A stretch of DNA of 64,000 nucleotides from Rhodococcus sp. NBC_00297 (lineage in GTDB: Bacteria; Actinomycetota; Actinomycetes; Mycobacteriales; Mycobacteriaceae): positions 3,289,001-3,353,000 of the forward strand of contig NZ_CP108041.1 of the NCBI RefSeq assembly GCF_036173065.1, in the 5' to 3' direction. Both the position numbers and the translations under genes were made by a program. Shown piece by piece: positions 16,070-26,400 of the stretch. The notes beneath the pieces are model-generated. The model saw only the letters and a program-made list of their open reading frames with translations, made no database searches and was not told where the DNA came from. Each line of letters starts with the position of its first letter. The first letter of the stretch is position 1.

Positions 16070-16418
16070 ATGGTGTGCGCGGACTGCTGAGTTCGCTGTA
16101 CTTGGCTACGCGACTGGTCGATGGGTCTGTCTGGCGGAACGTTCGACGATGTCTTCAACTCCGACTTCGTATACCCGGTGACGACTCCTTGTTCTTCATG
16201 ACCTGACGGGCGGTCGGAGGCCGCGGCATACTTCTGGACGAGGTCCGAAGCGGCTGTCGGCGAGACTGCCCGGGGCGTCCATCGTCGGCCTGGCTGCGAG
16301 ATCGGATCGCGTCAGCAACTCGAGCGAATCGGGAACTGCAGGACCATTCCGACCACTTGGCTTGTCGGTATGGCTAGATTGATATTGCAACCTGGTGACG
16401 TGAGGATGGGAACCGAAC
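16070..16418. other. Non-coding gap upstream of terD
   Basis: About 350 bases with no supported gene. The last 60 bases hold an AT-rich patch (TAGATTGATATTGCAA, near 16376-16391) that may carry the terD promoter, and GTGAGGATGGG as the likely ribosome-binding region. Confidence 0.45.
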
Positions 16419-16994
16419 ATGTCTGTGACACTGGCCAAGGGTGGGAACGTCTCACTCAGCAAGGAAGCGCCCAGCCTGACGGCTGTCAGCATCGGACTGG
16501 GCTGGGATGTTCGCTCGACGAGCGGTGGTGCGTACGACCTCGATGCAAGTGCGATCGCCCTCAACTCCTCCCACAAGGCCCTGAGCGACGAGTTCTTTGT
16601 CTTCTACAACAACCTTCGCTCGCCCGACGGCGCGATCGAACACACGGGTGACAACCGAACCGGCGAGGGGGATGGGGATGACGAGAGCATCGACATCGAC
16701 CTCTCGGCGCTCTCGCCCGACGTCGATTCCATCGTGTTCCCGGTGTCCATCCACGATGCCGACGTGCTCCGGCAGAACTTCGGACAGGTAGTGAACGCGT
16801 TCATCCGAGTGGTCGACAAGGCCGACGGCCGCGAGCTCGCACGATTCGATCTTAGCGAGGACGCGTCGACCGAGACGGCTATGGTGTTCGGTGAGCTCTA
16901 TCGCCGTAATGAAGAATGGAAGTTTCGCGCGATCGGGCAGGGCTACGTCTCGGGGTTGGCTGGAATTGCCCGAGATTACGGGATCAACGTCTGA
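16419..16994 (+). CDS. TerD-family protein
   Basis: The product is 191 residues, the usual length. It opens with [15 protein letters not shown] and shows the acidic Ca2+-binding blocks of TerD: LGWDVRST then [29 protein letters not shown] then [10 protein letters not shown]; and a closing block near [20 protein letters not shown]. TerD proteins are cytoplasmic or membrane-associated, linked to tellurite, stress and phage resistance. It is a single gene here, not a full ter cluster, with a VWA gene in the neighbourhood. It is directly upstream of the defence island. Confidence 0.92.
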   Translation: MSVTLAKGGNVSLSKEAPSLTAVSIGLGWDVRSTSGGAYDLDASAIALNSSHKALSDEFFVFYNNLRSPDGAIEHTGDNRTGEGDGDDESIDIDLSALSPDVDSIVFPVSIHDADVLRQNFGQVVNAFIRVVDKADGRELARFDLSEDASTETAMVFGELYRRNEEWKFRAIGQGYVSGLAGIARDYGINV

Positions 16995-17104
16995 CGCGGA
17001 TCGTCGACCTTTTAGATTGACCCGAAACCGACAGTCCTCCCTGATGACTCCCGGTTCCGACACCATGCCCGGGATGCGCTCGGGCGCTGAAGAGGATGAT
17101 AGCC

Positions 17105-19669
17105 GTGGACCCGTTTTATGAAGTGTTCGCGGGGTGGGCGAGAAAGACCTCGCTCGATTCTGCAATCAAGAGTTTCACCGGCCGGCTCAGCCGAGATGAG
17201 CTCGAGTCGTACGTCAAGGAATATCGCAAGCAGGTGACCGGAGTCATCAGCGGTGGCCCGCCCATCATTCACGGCCCACGCGAGCCGTGGTATGCCGGAC
17301 CGAATGCGTCCGCGGATGTGTATTGGCCTGCGCTCGAGCGGTTCATTCGTGTGGACCTGGCCTGGCCCGATGGCCGGGTGAGCACTTTGGACAGCTCGTC
17401 CAACAAGGTCATCGCGTACACGCCACGGCCCAACGAGTCGGACTGGGACTCGAAGGGTTTGGTCGTCGGGTACGTCCAGTCCGGGAAGACGACAAACTTC
17501 ACTGCGGTCATCGCCAAAGCTGCGGACGTCGGGTACAAGTTCGTCATCGTTCTGTCAGGAATCCACAACGGCCTGCGTAAGCAGACGCAAGAACGCCTGG
17601 ATGAGCAGCTTCACAAGTTGACACCGACCAAGTGGAAGCAACTGACCAACGCGGACGGCGACTTCAGAGCACCCACCATGCAGTCGACGGCTCTGCTGCA
17701 CGTCGACGACAGCGGTGTGATCCTGGCCGTGGTGAAGAAGAATGCCGCGGTGTTGAAGCGGCTCGATAAATGGCTTCAACCTGCCGTCAAACAGCGCGCA
17801 CTCAATGATGTGCCGACACTGATCATCGATGACGAAGCAGACCAGGCGAGCGTCGAGACCCGCATCATCAACCCGCTGATCCGTGGCATCATCGCCAAGC
17901 TGCCGAAGAGCACCTACATCGGATACACGGCGACGCCGTTCGCCAACATCCTGATCGACCCGGCTGCCGGCGACCTCTACCCGAAGGACTTCATCCTCAA
18001 CCTGCCGGAACCGGAGGGTTACTTCGGCACCGAGCGAATTTTCGGCCGGGACGTGGTCGAGGGCGACGAGGCGAACGGCGTGGATTTGGACGGATCGAAC
18101 ATGGTCCGGATCATTCCGCACGAGGACGTCGACGACGTGCGACCTTCCGGCAAGAGTGCCGCCCAGGTGTTTCTCCCGTCGATACCGCCCACTCTCGACC
18201 TTGCACTGACCTGGTTCGTCCTGGCCACCGCCGCCCGGCGTGCTCGGGGCGACAAAGGCCACGCGACGATGCTGATTCACACGTCGGTGAAAACGGACAT
18301 CCACGACCAGTTCCGAGGGCCGCTCAGCGCTTTCGTGTCTGGGCTCGCCAAGAAGTGGGAGACCGGTGATCCCACGGCCGTGCAACGCTTGTCGTCCCAA
18401 TGGCAGGCCGAAACGTCACTGGTGACGTCCGCGACGTTCGGACTGGCACCGCTCACGTTCGAGGACGTGCGTCCGTTCGTCGGTGAGGTGCTCGGCAAGT
18501 GTCGCGTGGTCATAGACAATTTCCGCAGCGACGATCGCCTGGACTACTCCGAGGATGGTCAGGTGGCGATCGCAGTCGGAGGGAACACCCTGAGTCGCGG
18601 GCTGACGCTCGAGGGTCTGACGGTCAGCTACTTCGTCAGGGCAGCAGGGGCGTACGACACCTTGTTGCAGATGGCCCGGTGGTTTGGATTCCGCTTCGGT
18701 TACGAAGATCTTCCGCGGATCTGGATGACAGAAGAGCTGCGCCAGTGGTTCCGTCACCTGGCCACGGTCGAACGAGAAATTCGTCTCGATATCGATCGCT
18801 ACGAGTCCGAGGATCTGACACCCACTGAGTTCGGTGTGCGCATCAGGACGCATCCGACTCTGCGGATCACCGCCAAAATGGGCGCGGCGATACCGGCCTA
18901 CGCGTCGTACGGTGGGCGGCGTGTACAAACCCGATATTTCCGCACTCGGGATGAAGATTGGCTACTCCGCAATGTCGACGCCGCCGACGGACTCCTGTCC
19001 CGTGTCAGAACCAAGGGGATCGAACCGAGGACCCTCGACTCCGGGTCCGTCGTGTTCGAGAACGTCGACGCCGACGATATGCTGAGCTTCCTGGACAGTT
19101 ACTCCGTGCACCCGGATTCTCCTGATCTCGACGTCGACTTGATCGGCAAATATGTTGCGAAGCAACGTCGTCGAGGCAGTCTCGACATGTGGAATCTCGC
19201 AGTCATGGCTGCCAAACCCGGTTCGGAGCGGGGAACCGTGCGTCTCGGCGGGCTGGATTTCGGCCGTATCGTGCGATCGCAGTTGAAGGTGGATGGAGTC
19301 GAGCGCTCCGACATCAAGACTCTGATGTCGAAAGACCATCGTGCGGTCGACTTCCTCGACCAGTCTGAGGCGCGGAAGATGAGCGAGAATTCGCTGATGG
19401 ATGCGCGAGACAAGAACCCAGATGTGCGATCGAAGGGATTGATCCTGCTCTATCCCATCGACCCGATGTCGGAGCCGGACCCGGCGAACTCGAAGTCGAG
19501 GGACTCGCTGGACGCGAGAGCCGATGTGATCGGCGTTGCGCTCGTCTTCCCGGGATCGGCGAATGACGACAGCAAGGTCAGTCAGACGTACGTCAGTGTC
19601 GATCTCACCGACGCCGAGATCGAGTCGGAAGACGACGAGTTGGTCGCGCTGGTCGGGTCGGACGGTTGA
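17105..19669 (+). CDS. Z1-domain superfamily II helicase-like protein
   Basis: The product is about 854 residues. The Z1 domain family joins an SF2 helicase core to predicted nuclease systems. Motifs (numbered from ATG 17096): Walker A GYVQSGKT (~125), Walker B IIDDEADQ (~242), GYTATPF (~278), GNTLSRGLTLEG (~496), and a motif VI-like QMARWFGFRFGY (~525). Z1 proteins occur with GHKL (MutL/MORC-like) ATPases and DNA methylases in predicted restriction systems, and the next gene is such an ATPase. GTG 17105 is preferred because GAAGAGG at 17088-17094 is 9-10 bases upstream; ATG 17096 would leave 1 base. It heads operon A, six more genes to drmB. Function in the cell not shown. Confidence 0.87.
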   Translation: MDPFYEVFAGWARKTSLDSAIKSFTGRLSRDELESYVKEYRKQVTGVISGGPPIIHGPREPWYAGPNASADVYWPALERFIRVDLAWPDGRVSTLDSSSNKVIAYTPRPNESDWDSKGLVVGYVQSGKTTNFTAVIAKAADVGYKFVIVLSGIHNGLRKQTQERLDEQLHKLTPTKWKQLTNADGDFRAPTMQSTALLHVDDSGVILAVVKKNAAVLKRLDKWLQPAVKQRALNDVPTLIIDDEADQASVETRIINPLIRGIIAKLPKSTYIGYTATPFANILIDPAAGDLYPKDFILNLPEPEGYFGTERIFGRDVVEGDEANGVDLDGSNMVRIIPHEDVDDVRPSGKSAAQVFLPSIPPTLDLALTWFVLATAARRARGDKGHATMLIHTSVKTDIHDQFRGPLSAFVSGLAKKWETGDPTAVQRLSSQWQAETSLVTSATFGLAPLTFEDVRPFVGEVLGKCRVVIDNFRSDDRLDYSEDGQVAIAVGGNTLSRGLTLEGLTVSYFVRAAGAYDTLLQMARWFGFRFGYEDLPRIWMTEELRQWFRHLATVEREIRLDIDRYESEDLTPTEFGVRIRTHPTLRITAKMGAAIPAYASYGGRRVQTRYFRTRDEDWLLRNVDAADGLLSRVRTKGIEPRTLDSGSVVFENVDADDMLSFLDSYSVHPDSPDLDVDLIGKYVAKQRRRGSLDMWNLAVMAAKPGSERGTVRLGGLDFGRIVRSQLKVDGVERSDIKTLMSKDHRAVDFLDQSEARKMSENSLMDARDKNPDVRSKGLILLYPIDPMSEPDPANSKSRDSLDARADVIGVALVFPGSANDDSKVSQTYVSVDLTDAEIESEDDELVALVGSDG

Positions 19670-19674
19670 GCCCT

Positions 19675-21498
19675 GTGAGTTCGACAACGGCGGCTACGTG
19701 GTGGTCGCAGCGTGTCGCTGCCGAAGGCTCGACCGCGTCCGAAGGCATTCGTCGGCAATTGGGGAAGCCCAAGCTCGACCCGCTCACCGTGTTGGTCCGT
19801 GAAGCGGCGCAGAACAGCTGCGACGCGGCACTGCCCGGTCGCGACGTGGAATTCAACGTGCAGATCCGCGAGTTGTCCGGCAAGAGGCTCGAAGGTTGGC
19901 GAAGTTTCTTGCTGCCCGGTCCCGAGGGAGCCGATCTGGGCTTGGTCGAGGAAATGACGACCAAGCCGACCGTCCTCATCATCTCCGATCGCGGAACGAC
20001 AGGCCTCGGCGGCCCGTTGCGAGCGGACGAGCCTCCTCTCGATGGCGAGAGAGGTGATTTCGTCAAGTTCATTCGAAACGTGGGTGAGCGCAAAGGCGTG
20101 GATCTCGGCGGGGGTTCCTATGGCTTCGGTAAGGGAATCCTCTACAACGTGAGCAGGTGCCATGTCATCGTCGCGGACAGTCAGTGTGTCTTTCGCGGCA
20201 AAGTTCAGCGCCGACTCATCGGAGCCGCCATGGGCGATGGATTCCAACACGACGGGGTCAGATACACCGGTCGCCACTGGTTGGGGGTGCAGGACGGCGA
20301 CATTGCACAGGCTTTGATCGACAGGGACGCAGAGGACGTGGCTAACGCGCTTGGGTTGCCGAAATTCGCAGAGGGCCAGACCGGTACGACGGTTGCCATC
20401 ATTGCGGCCGATCTCGGCGCGGTGAGAACAGGGGATTCCGAGGAATCACGAAATCCGCAGTCCGCAGCGGAGTACATCGCATCGACGATGATGTGGAATC
20501 TCTGGCCCAAGATGCTCGACGGTGTGGACAACCGGTTGAAGTGCTCGGTGAAGTTCGAAGGATTTCCGGTGGAGCTCCCTGCCCCGGACCACACGATCGA
20601 ACTCAGACCGTTCGTCGACGCGTTTCGCAAGCTGTCGCGGGAGGGCGAGTACGACATCCCTCCTCGTCGTGCGAAACCCACGGAGATCGGCAGGTTCGCC
20701 AAGGTCGAGTCGATGGCACCACTAGCGAAGCATCCGTTGCTCGCGCTCGCCGCGCCTTTTGCAGGGTCCGCACGGCACTGTGCTCGGATGCGGCAAGCGA
20801 ACCTGGTTGTGGATTACGTTCCTGGGGAACCGAATCCAAACGAGGCGATTCAGTACGGTGCCGTGTTCAAGTCTGCGGTCGAGGCCGATCGATATTTTGC
20901 GGATGCCGAACCGCCCACGCACGACGACTGGGTGACTAGTGGTCTCCACGGCACGGCTCTGGGAGTCATCCGCCTTGCCGCACGGTTCGTGAACGCCAAC
21001 CTGAAGCCCACTTCGGTAGAGGTTGGCCCAGAGTCGCAACACGACGCCGCGTTGGCTCCGCTCGCGGGACGCTTGGCGGGCTTGGTCGGCGGCGCGACCG
21101 AAGGCGCGTCGTCTCCCGGAGCAGCGGGTCGCGAGGGTGGGCATCGCGCGGGACGTGGTTCCAGTGTCCGTAGCTCCAAGCCCAAAGTGGTCGAGGGCCC
21201 CGCTCTGGTGGTCACGGACGGGCAAGCGCTGATCCAGGCGACCATCGAGTTGCCGGCCTGGTCCACCACCACGACGGTGATTGCCGAGCCGTTCGTGGTG
21301 ATCGACGGAGGTATCGAACACCACGCGTCCCTGGATGCACCGGTGGTAGTTGGATGGACGAGCCTGGAAGCGAACGAATTTCGACAGGGCGCTGACCTCA
21401 GAGCCGGCCCGCGGGACGAGAGACGGTGGGTTGTCTCGGTCCGTCCGCCGACCGATGCCGTCGTGCGGCTTGCTGTCTCCGTGTCACGGGAGGGGTGA
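19675..21498 (+). CDS. GHKL (HSP90/MutL-like) ATPase
   Basis: The product is 607 residues. The Bergerat ATP-binding fold is visible in the first 180: N-box REAAQNSCDA (~40-51), G1 region ISDRGTTGLGG (~102), and G2 GGGSYGFGKG (~145). The middle and C-terminus are unrecognised; a low-complexity Gly/Ser/Arg linker (GREGGHRAGRGSS) lies near 490-500, followed by a beta-rich end. ATP-driven dimerisation as in MutL or MORC would clamp DNA and act with the Z1 protein. GTG 19675 is chosen; TTG 19666 overlapping the previous stop is an alternative. Operon A, 5 bases after Z1. Confidence 0.83.
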   Translation: MSSTTAATWWSQRVAAEGSTASEGIRRQLGKPKLDPLTVLVREAAQNSCDAALPGRDVEFNVQIRELSGKRLEGWRSFLLPGPEGADLGLVEEMTTKPTVLIISDRGTTGLGGPLRADEPPLDGERGDFVKFIRNVGERKGVDLGGGSYGFGKGILYNVSRCHVIVADSQCVFRGKVQRRLIGAAMGDGFQHDGVRYTGRHWLGVQDGDIAQALIDRDAEDVANALGLPKFAEGQTGTTVAIIAADLGAVRTGDSEESRNPQSAAEYIASTMMWNLWPKMLDGVDNRLKCSVKFEGFPVELPAPDHTIELRPFVDAFRKLSREGEYDIPPRRAKPTEIGRFAKVESMAPLAKHPLLALAAPFAGSARHCARMRQANLVVDYVPGEPNPNEAIQYGAVFKSAVEADRYFADAEPPTHDDWVTSGLHGTALGVIRLAARFVNANLKPTSVEVGPESQHDAALAPLAGRLAGLVGGATEGASSPGAAGREGGHRAGRGSSVRSSKPKVVEGPALVVTDGQALIQATIELPAWSTTTTVIAEPFVVIDGGIEHHASLDAPVVVGWTSLEANEFRQGADLRAGPRDERRWVVSVRPPTDAVVRLAVSVSREG

Positions 21499-21503
21499 AA
21501 CAT

Positions 21504-22391
21504 ATGACTGACGTGCGCCCGTACCTTGTCCCCAGCGCAGCTACCGTGACGATGTCGCCCTGGGCCCACCTCGTGGAGGGCGAGTGGGAACCTTTGGGCG
21601 AGGCAGTGGACAATTGGGACTACCGCTCTGAGCTACGGCTCCGGTGCCGGATCGAGGCAGACGTTCCACGAATCCGAGCCGAAACGCATCTGACCGATGG
21701 GTCTCCTCTTGCCTTTCACTTCGGCTGGCGTGCGTCGGATACATATCTTGTCGGTCCCAGTACCCGAATTCCGGTGGTCAACAGGCAGTTCGACGTCGAG
21801 ATCGAGGTGGACCCACAGTTCGCGGGTACGTCTATCGTGTTGACCCGGCGTCTGGTTCTCGAACGTGACCGTTTGAGTTCGTCGGCCGGCGAAGCCTGCC
21901 AAGCGGGGTCCATTCTCTTGAGCGATGAGCAGTCGCTTCGGCTCATGGGCCCTGAGGCCATGTTCCCCACCGAGGTGGTGGACTTCCAGGCATTCGGAAT
22001 CGATCCCGGGGCGAGTTGGCACCTCGTGATGCCTGCTACGCCGGACGAGCCGGCCATGGGGGCGTTGCTTCTTCTGCTCAATCCGCTCGACACGAAGCTG
22101 GTGAAGGCGGTGCAACGCGTGAAGAATCATACGGACGATCAGCTGGCATTGATCGAGAGCATGGAGGAGGGCCTGGTCGACGAGATGGTCCGGTGGTCGT
22201 TGGCACACTGGGACGAGCTGGGAGATTGCGACTCAGAATCGTTCGGGGCGGCTGCGCGCGTTCTGACGTCGCGAGTGCTGGACGATCCCGCTTCGTGGAC
22301 GTCGGAGTCCGTACTGCGTTCGTCGATGGACCTCCGGAGCTCCATCGTTGCCGGGACGCGCGCCATCGGTTTTGGGAGGGCGCTCTCATGA
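21504..22391 (+). CDS. Operon A protein 3, unrecognised
   Basis: The product is 295 residues, cytoplasmic, beta-rich at the N-terminus (LRLRCRIEADVP, AFHFGWRASDTY, VEIEVDP) and helical at the C-terminus (QRVKNHTDDQLALIESMEEGLVDEMV). No catalytic motif stands out, so it may be a structural or targeting subunit of the Z1/GHKL assembly. ATG 21504 is 5 bases after the GHKL stop and has AGGGGTGAAA upstream; a longer frame from 21426 runs inside the GHKL gene and is rejected. Its stop overlaps the next start (ATGA, 22388-22391), so both are probably made in fixed ratio. Confidence 0.75.
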   Translation: MTDVRPYLVPSAATVTMSPWAHLVEGEWEPLGEAVDNWDYRSELRLRCRIEADVPRIRAETHLTDGSPLAFHFGWRASDTYLVGPSTRIPVVNRQFDVEIEVDPQFAGTSIVLTRRLVLERDRLSSSAGEACQAGSILLSDEQSLRLMGPEAMFPTEVVDFQAFGIDPGASWHLVMPATPDEPAMGALLLLLNPLDTKLVKAVQRVKNHTDDQLALIESMEEGLVDEMVRWSLAHWDELGDCDSESFGAAARVLTSRVLDDPASWTSESVLRSSMDLRSSIVAGTRAIGFGRALS

Positions 22392-23140
22392 CGGAGCTCT
22401 GGCCACGACTGGGTCTCGCACCTGCAACGGTCGCTTATCGCAAGCTGGAGGGCGGGCCTGCGCAGATGGCTCGTGCGGCACGAACGAAGCACTCGCAGAT
22501 GACCTATGCGGCAACCGGTGGTCGACGAATGGGTGAGACTGGGGTTCGCGAACTCACGGACTCGCTGCGTACGATCGCCGAGGACTTCGGGTATCCACAC
22601 GATGCCGAGGCTGCCGACCTCGTTCGCTTCGATCGAGTCGCCGCAGAGGCCATCCACAGGTCGATGAACATCACGGCGGTCGAGGCCTCCACCCGCGGAG
22701 TGTGGTCCTTCCTTGCGATCGTCGCGATGCCGGACATCACGCAATGGCGGTTCCCGAATCGGAACATCGAGCGGTGGATTGCCACGGACTTGACGCGGCA
22801 CATGTTCTCGCGACTGTGGTGGCAAGCAACCACATTCGTGGTCGTGACAGACGCCGGTAACGACTACTCGCTTCTCCGCAGCCTGTCCGAGAGTGACCTG
22901 AATCAGATCACCGAACGGCGGTCCATCGCCGGCATCACGCCTCTCGCCCGATCCATAGCTCGCGTGTCGATCGGCCTCGACTCAGGTGACAGCCGACGTG
23001 CGGTTTTCCGCGAAGCTGTTCCTCGGCTCCGGCGGCTGATGGCATTCGTGGATTTCGCCACCTTGTCCGATGATCAGCTCGATGACCGTGTCAGAGCCGT
23101 CTTCGGTGCGGCCTCGTCTTCGGTCCATCGTCACGGCTGA
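22388..23140 (+). CDS. Operon A protein 4, unrecognised (DUF6339-like?)
   Basis: The product is 250 residues, helical. Conserved-looking blocks are WRFPNRNIERWIATDL, MFSRLWWQAT and the C-terminal LMAFVDFATLSDDQLDDRVRAVF. The RLWW segment recalls the DUF6339 family as I remember it, but I cannot confirm this. It is translationally coupled to protein 3 and therefore belongs to the same assembly. A 307-base gap separates it from the next gene, the only real gap in operon A. Confidence 0.7.
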   Translation: MTELWPRLGLAPATVAYRKLEGGPAQMARAARTKHSQMTYAATGGRRMGETGVRELTDSLRTIAEDFGYPHDAEAADLVRFDRVAAEAIHRSMNITAVEASTRGVWSFLAIVAMPDITQWRFPNRNIERWIATDLTRHMFSRLWWQATTFVVVTDAGNDYSLLRSLSESDLNQITERRSIAGITPLARSIARVSIGLDSGDSRRAVFREAVPRLRRLMAFVDFATLSDDQLDDRVRAVFGAASSSVHRHG

Positions 23141-23447
23141 CGTCGACACACCGTCACGCGTCGAGGCGCTTGATGGATGGCGCATCCCCCGCTCTGGTGT
23201 AGCGGACCTGGTGACACCGCGAAGCAGCCTGCCCGCAGGGATCAAACGGTGTGGCCGACGCAGGACTTATCCATCGGAACGGCGGCCGTACAAATGTGCA
23301 GTGTCGCTGCAGCAGTTGCCGGGTCGACGTGCGGCAGTGCTGACCACCCGGACGTAAAGGCGGTCGCAAAGATGTTGCAAGACGTATGAATAGACCGGGC
23401 AGGCGGTATGGTCGGATTGTCGGGGCCGGAATCAAGGATGGAGTCTG
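23141..23447 (+). other. Gap inside operon A
   Basis: 307 bases without a supported gene. A short open frame (23177-23389) has no clear family and no good ribosome-binding site. The last 80 bases hold TATGGT (23407-23412) that could be a -10 box, so the UvrD-drmA-drmB half may have its own promoter in addition to read-through. Confidence 0.4.
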
Positions 23448-26400
23448 TTGGACACGCTTGACGGGGTGGCGGCGCTTCGATCGCTCGAAACTCATGTAGC
23501 TGCTCTCCGGTCGTTGAAGGCCGGCGACCAGCAACCTCCACAGCCTGCGTCGCTTCTGGCAGACCTCGTGGATTCACACGGTGATCTGCCGTTCGGTGTG
23601 ACGGCAACGTCCGACGGACTCCAGTTCGTTCGACCCGATGTGGCAGCAACCGACACGCCGCCCCCGATGCTGTGGCCTCTGGACGGGCTGGTGGATGAGT
23701 CTGAATTGACCGATTGGGGATCGCGACCGCTCGCCGTCGATCTCGGAGAATTACGACGAGAAGCTGTCTTCTACCAGCAGGAGTATGGCGTCGATGTCGA
23801 GCGCCTGTTCGCACGATATCGACCTGTGTGGGATCAGTGGGCGATCAGCCAGAGCCGTGCGGCTGAGAGTGCCGGACTTTTCGATGCTCTTCATGAATTG
23901 GCCCAGACCAGCGCCACGAAGGTCAAGAATCTCTACCTCTCGGCTTGGCGTTTGACCGTGCCTGAGTACGGTATTGACACCCGTCTGGCTCGCCGACGAG
24001 TGAAGCTCGAGATGATTTCGACACGCAATCCGCGTTACGCCTTGTTCGACGATGACGATGAAGGTATTCGTGGCCAAGAGGTCGACGCGATCGTGCTGGC
24101 AGTGGAACCCCATGATGCACTTCACTACGACATGCGGGCCCTGAGCGCACAACTCGGTTCCGCGGACGACTACGCCTTTCGTCCAAGCCTCGTCGAACGC
24201 AACGATCTTCCGCTGGGCTCGCATGTCCGGCAGCGCGTGCTCGCTGACATCCGACCCAGGATTCAAGATGGCTTGCGCGCACGGTTCGGTGACGGTGTCG
24301 AATGGTCGCTGACGATGAGTCCAGCACTGCTGATCAGCGATCACGACCGGTCGACTATCGAGGACGCCCTCGAGGGCGTCACCGCGCTTCGTGGGCAATT
24401 GAGTCGATGGCCAGGAATTGCCGCCGCGAGTGAGCGGTTGCTCGAAGGCGCCCCGGGAGCATTGAGTGCCTTGGAACAAGAGTTGACAAGAATCTTGCAC
24501 TCGGTCGGCATCAGTGACCCTCTTCCCTCGGGAACGGTCCGCATCAGTGATTCAGCGTTGCCGGTTCCGAGCAAATTCAGGGACCGTCTTCGCGTGCGCG
24601 CCGGCACAGTGGACCCGTTACTTCGGTTCCGCGATCGTCGTCGAGCGGCGGCCGCCGCAGCGGCGGAGCAGGCCGCGAGCCTGGTGGGAGTCGATACCCC
24701 AGCCACCGTTGCTGTTCCGGATTCGCTCGACGAGTCCGATCCCACACCAGGCTCCTTCACCCTGGACGAACGCCAGCGGTCAGTGGCCGAGGCGTCGCCC
24801 TCGGACCGACTGGTGGTTGTCGCGGGCGCAGGGCAGGGTAAGACCGAGGTCGTCGCAGCGCGGTTGGAGCACCTGGCGAGCGAACATGAGCTGTCTCTCT
24901 CCACTGAGGTCCTTGTCCTCAGCTTCTCGCGCGCAGCAGTGTCAGCTGTCAGGAAGAGACTGGCGACGCGGGTGCTCGCAGGCGCGGAGATCCGAACGTT
25001 CGATTCGTTCGCGAGCAGGGTCATCATCGACGCCGAGCAGGAACCTACGGGTAGTTTCGACGCACGAATCGAGCACGCGACGCGACTGTTGCTCGATGAC
25101 GACGTCGAGCTTCCGATGCTGGACGATGTCCGGCACGTCGTTCTCGACGAGGTGCAGGATCTGGTGGGGAAGCGCGCGAAATTGGCACTGGCGCTGATCG
25201 CGCGGGCAGGTGCTGATGTCGGTCTCACTGCGCTGGGCGATCCCAACCAGGCCTTGTACGACTTCCAGTTGACCGATACCGAGCGTGCCCACCACTCCGA
25301 GATCGTGGACGATTTCGGAGACCTGGAGAATGTTCGTGTCACACGGCTCACTCAGAACTTCCGTGCACGGGGTCCTGTTCCTCTCGCCGTCGTGGACCTC
25401 GGGCAGCGCCTTCGCACGATGAAGGATGGTGCAGCGGCCCGCGGAGAGGTCGGGTCGTTCGTCGAGGCGCTCCCGCGTGCCGAGGCGGAGACCTGGCTCG
25501 CCGACGTCTACCGTGCGGGCCGGACCACAGCTGTCCTCACGAAGACGAACGGTGACGCCCTCCGCGTGTCCCAGCTCCTGACATCATTGAGGGTCCGCCA
25601 CACGCTCCGCCGGACATCGCAGGAGCAGGGTGCCAGTGCGTGGGTGTCGGAGTTGGCGCGGCTTCTGCCGCGAGTGGTCAACCGGCGTGACGACGTGATC
25701 GCAGCGCTCGAGTTCACATCCGTTGCCGATCCGACAGACGCCTGGAATGTTCTCAAGGAAGCAGAAGGCGTCTTCCGTTCCCCCGACGACCTAGACATGT
25801 CTCGTATCCGCCGCGTGATCGGGGGATACGGCATCCCGACGGCGTTGATGGCGGACACCACCGAAGACGTGGTCATCTCCACCGTGCATCGGGCAAAGGG
25901 ACTCGAGTTCGATCGCGTGTTCCTCCTGGACACCGACCACGAGTCCGATCAAGACGATTTCGCGATTGCTCGGCGAAACTACGTGGCGTTGAGTCGTGCT
26001 CGGGACGAAGTTCGGCGGTGCGCCCCGAAAACGGCGAAGTCCTGGATGAAAAAGGATCCTGCGCCGCCGGGGCGGTGGATGGAGAAGTCATTCGGCAAGG
26101 GCGGCAAGCAGGTGACACGGTCGATCGAGTTCCGCAACGGCGACATCGATACCGACTCGCCCTTTTCCACGGCGGACGCAGCTTCGCCCATGGCCGCACA
26201 GGAGCTGTTGGCGTCCGGTCGGGTGACGGGGCTCTCCGTGACCTTGGAACTCGATCGTGAGTGGAGCCATCGAGATGCACCCATCTACCTCGTCAAGGGC
26301 GATGATGGAAAGGCCTTCGGCCGTACCAACGAGGATTTCGGCCGGAGTGTCAAGCGACTGTTCACCGTTTGGCAGCACGCCTACCCGATGGTGATGACGG

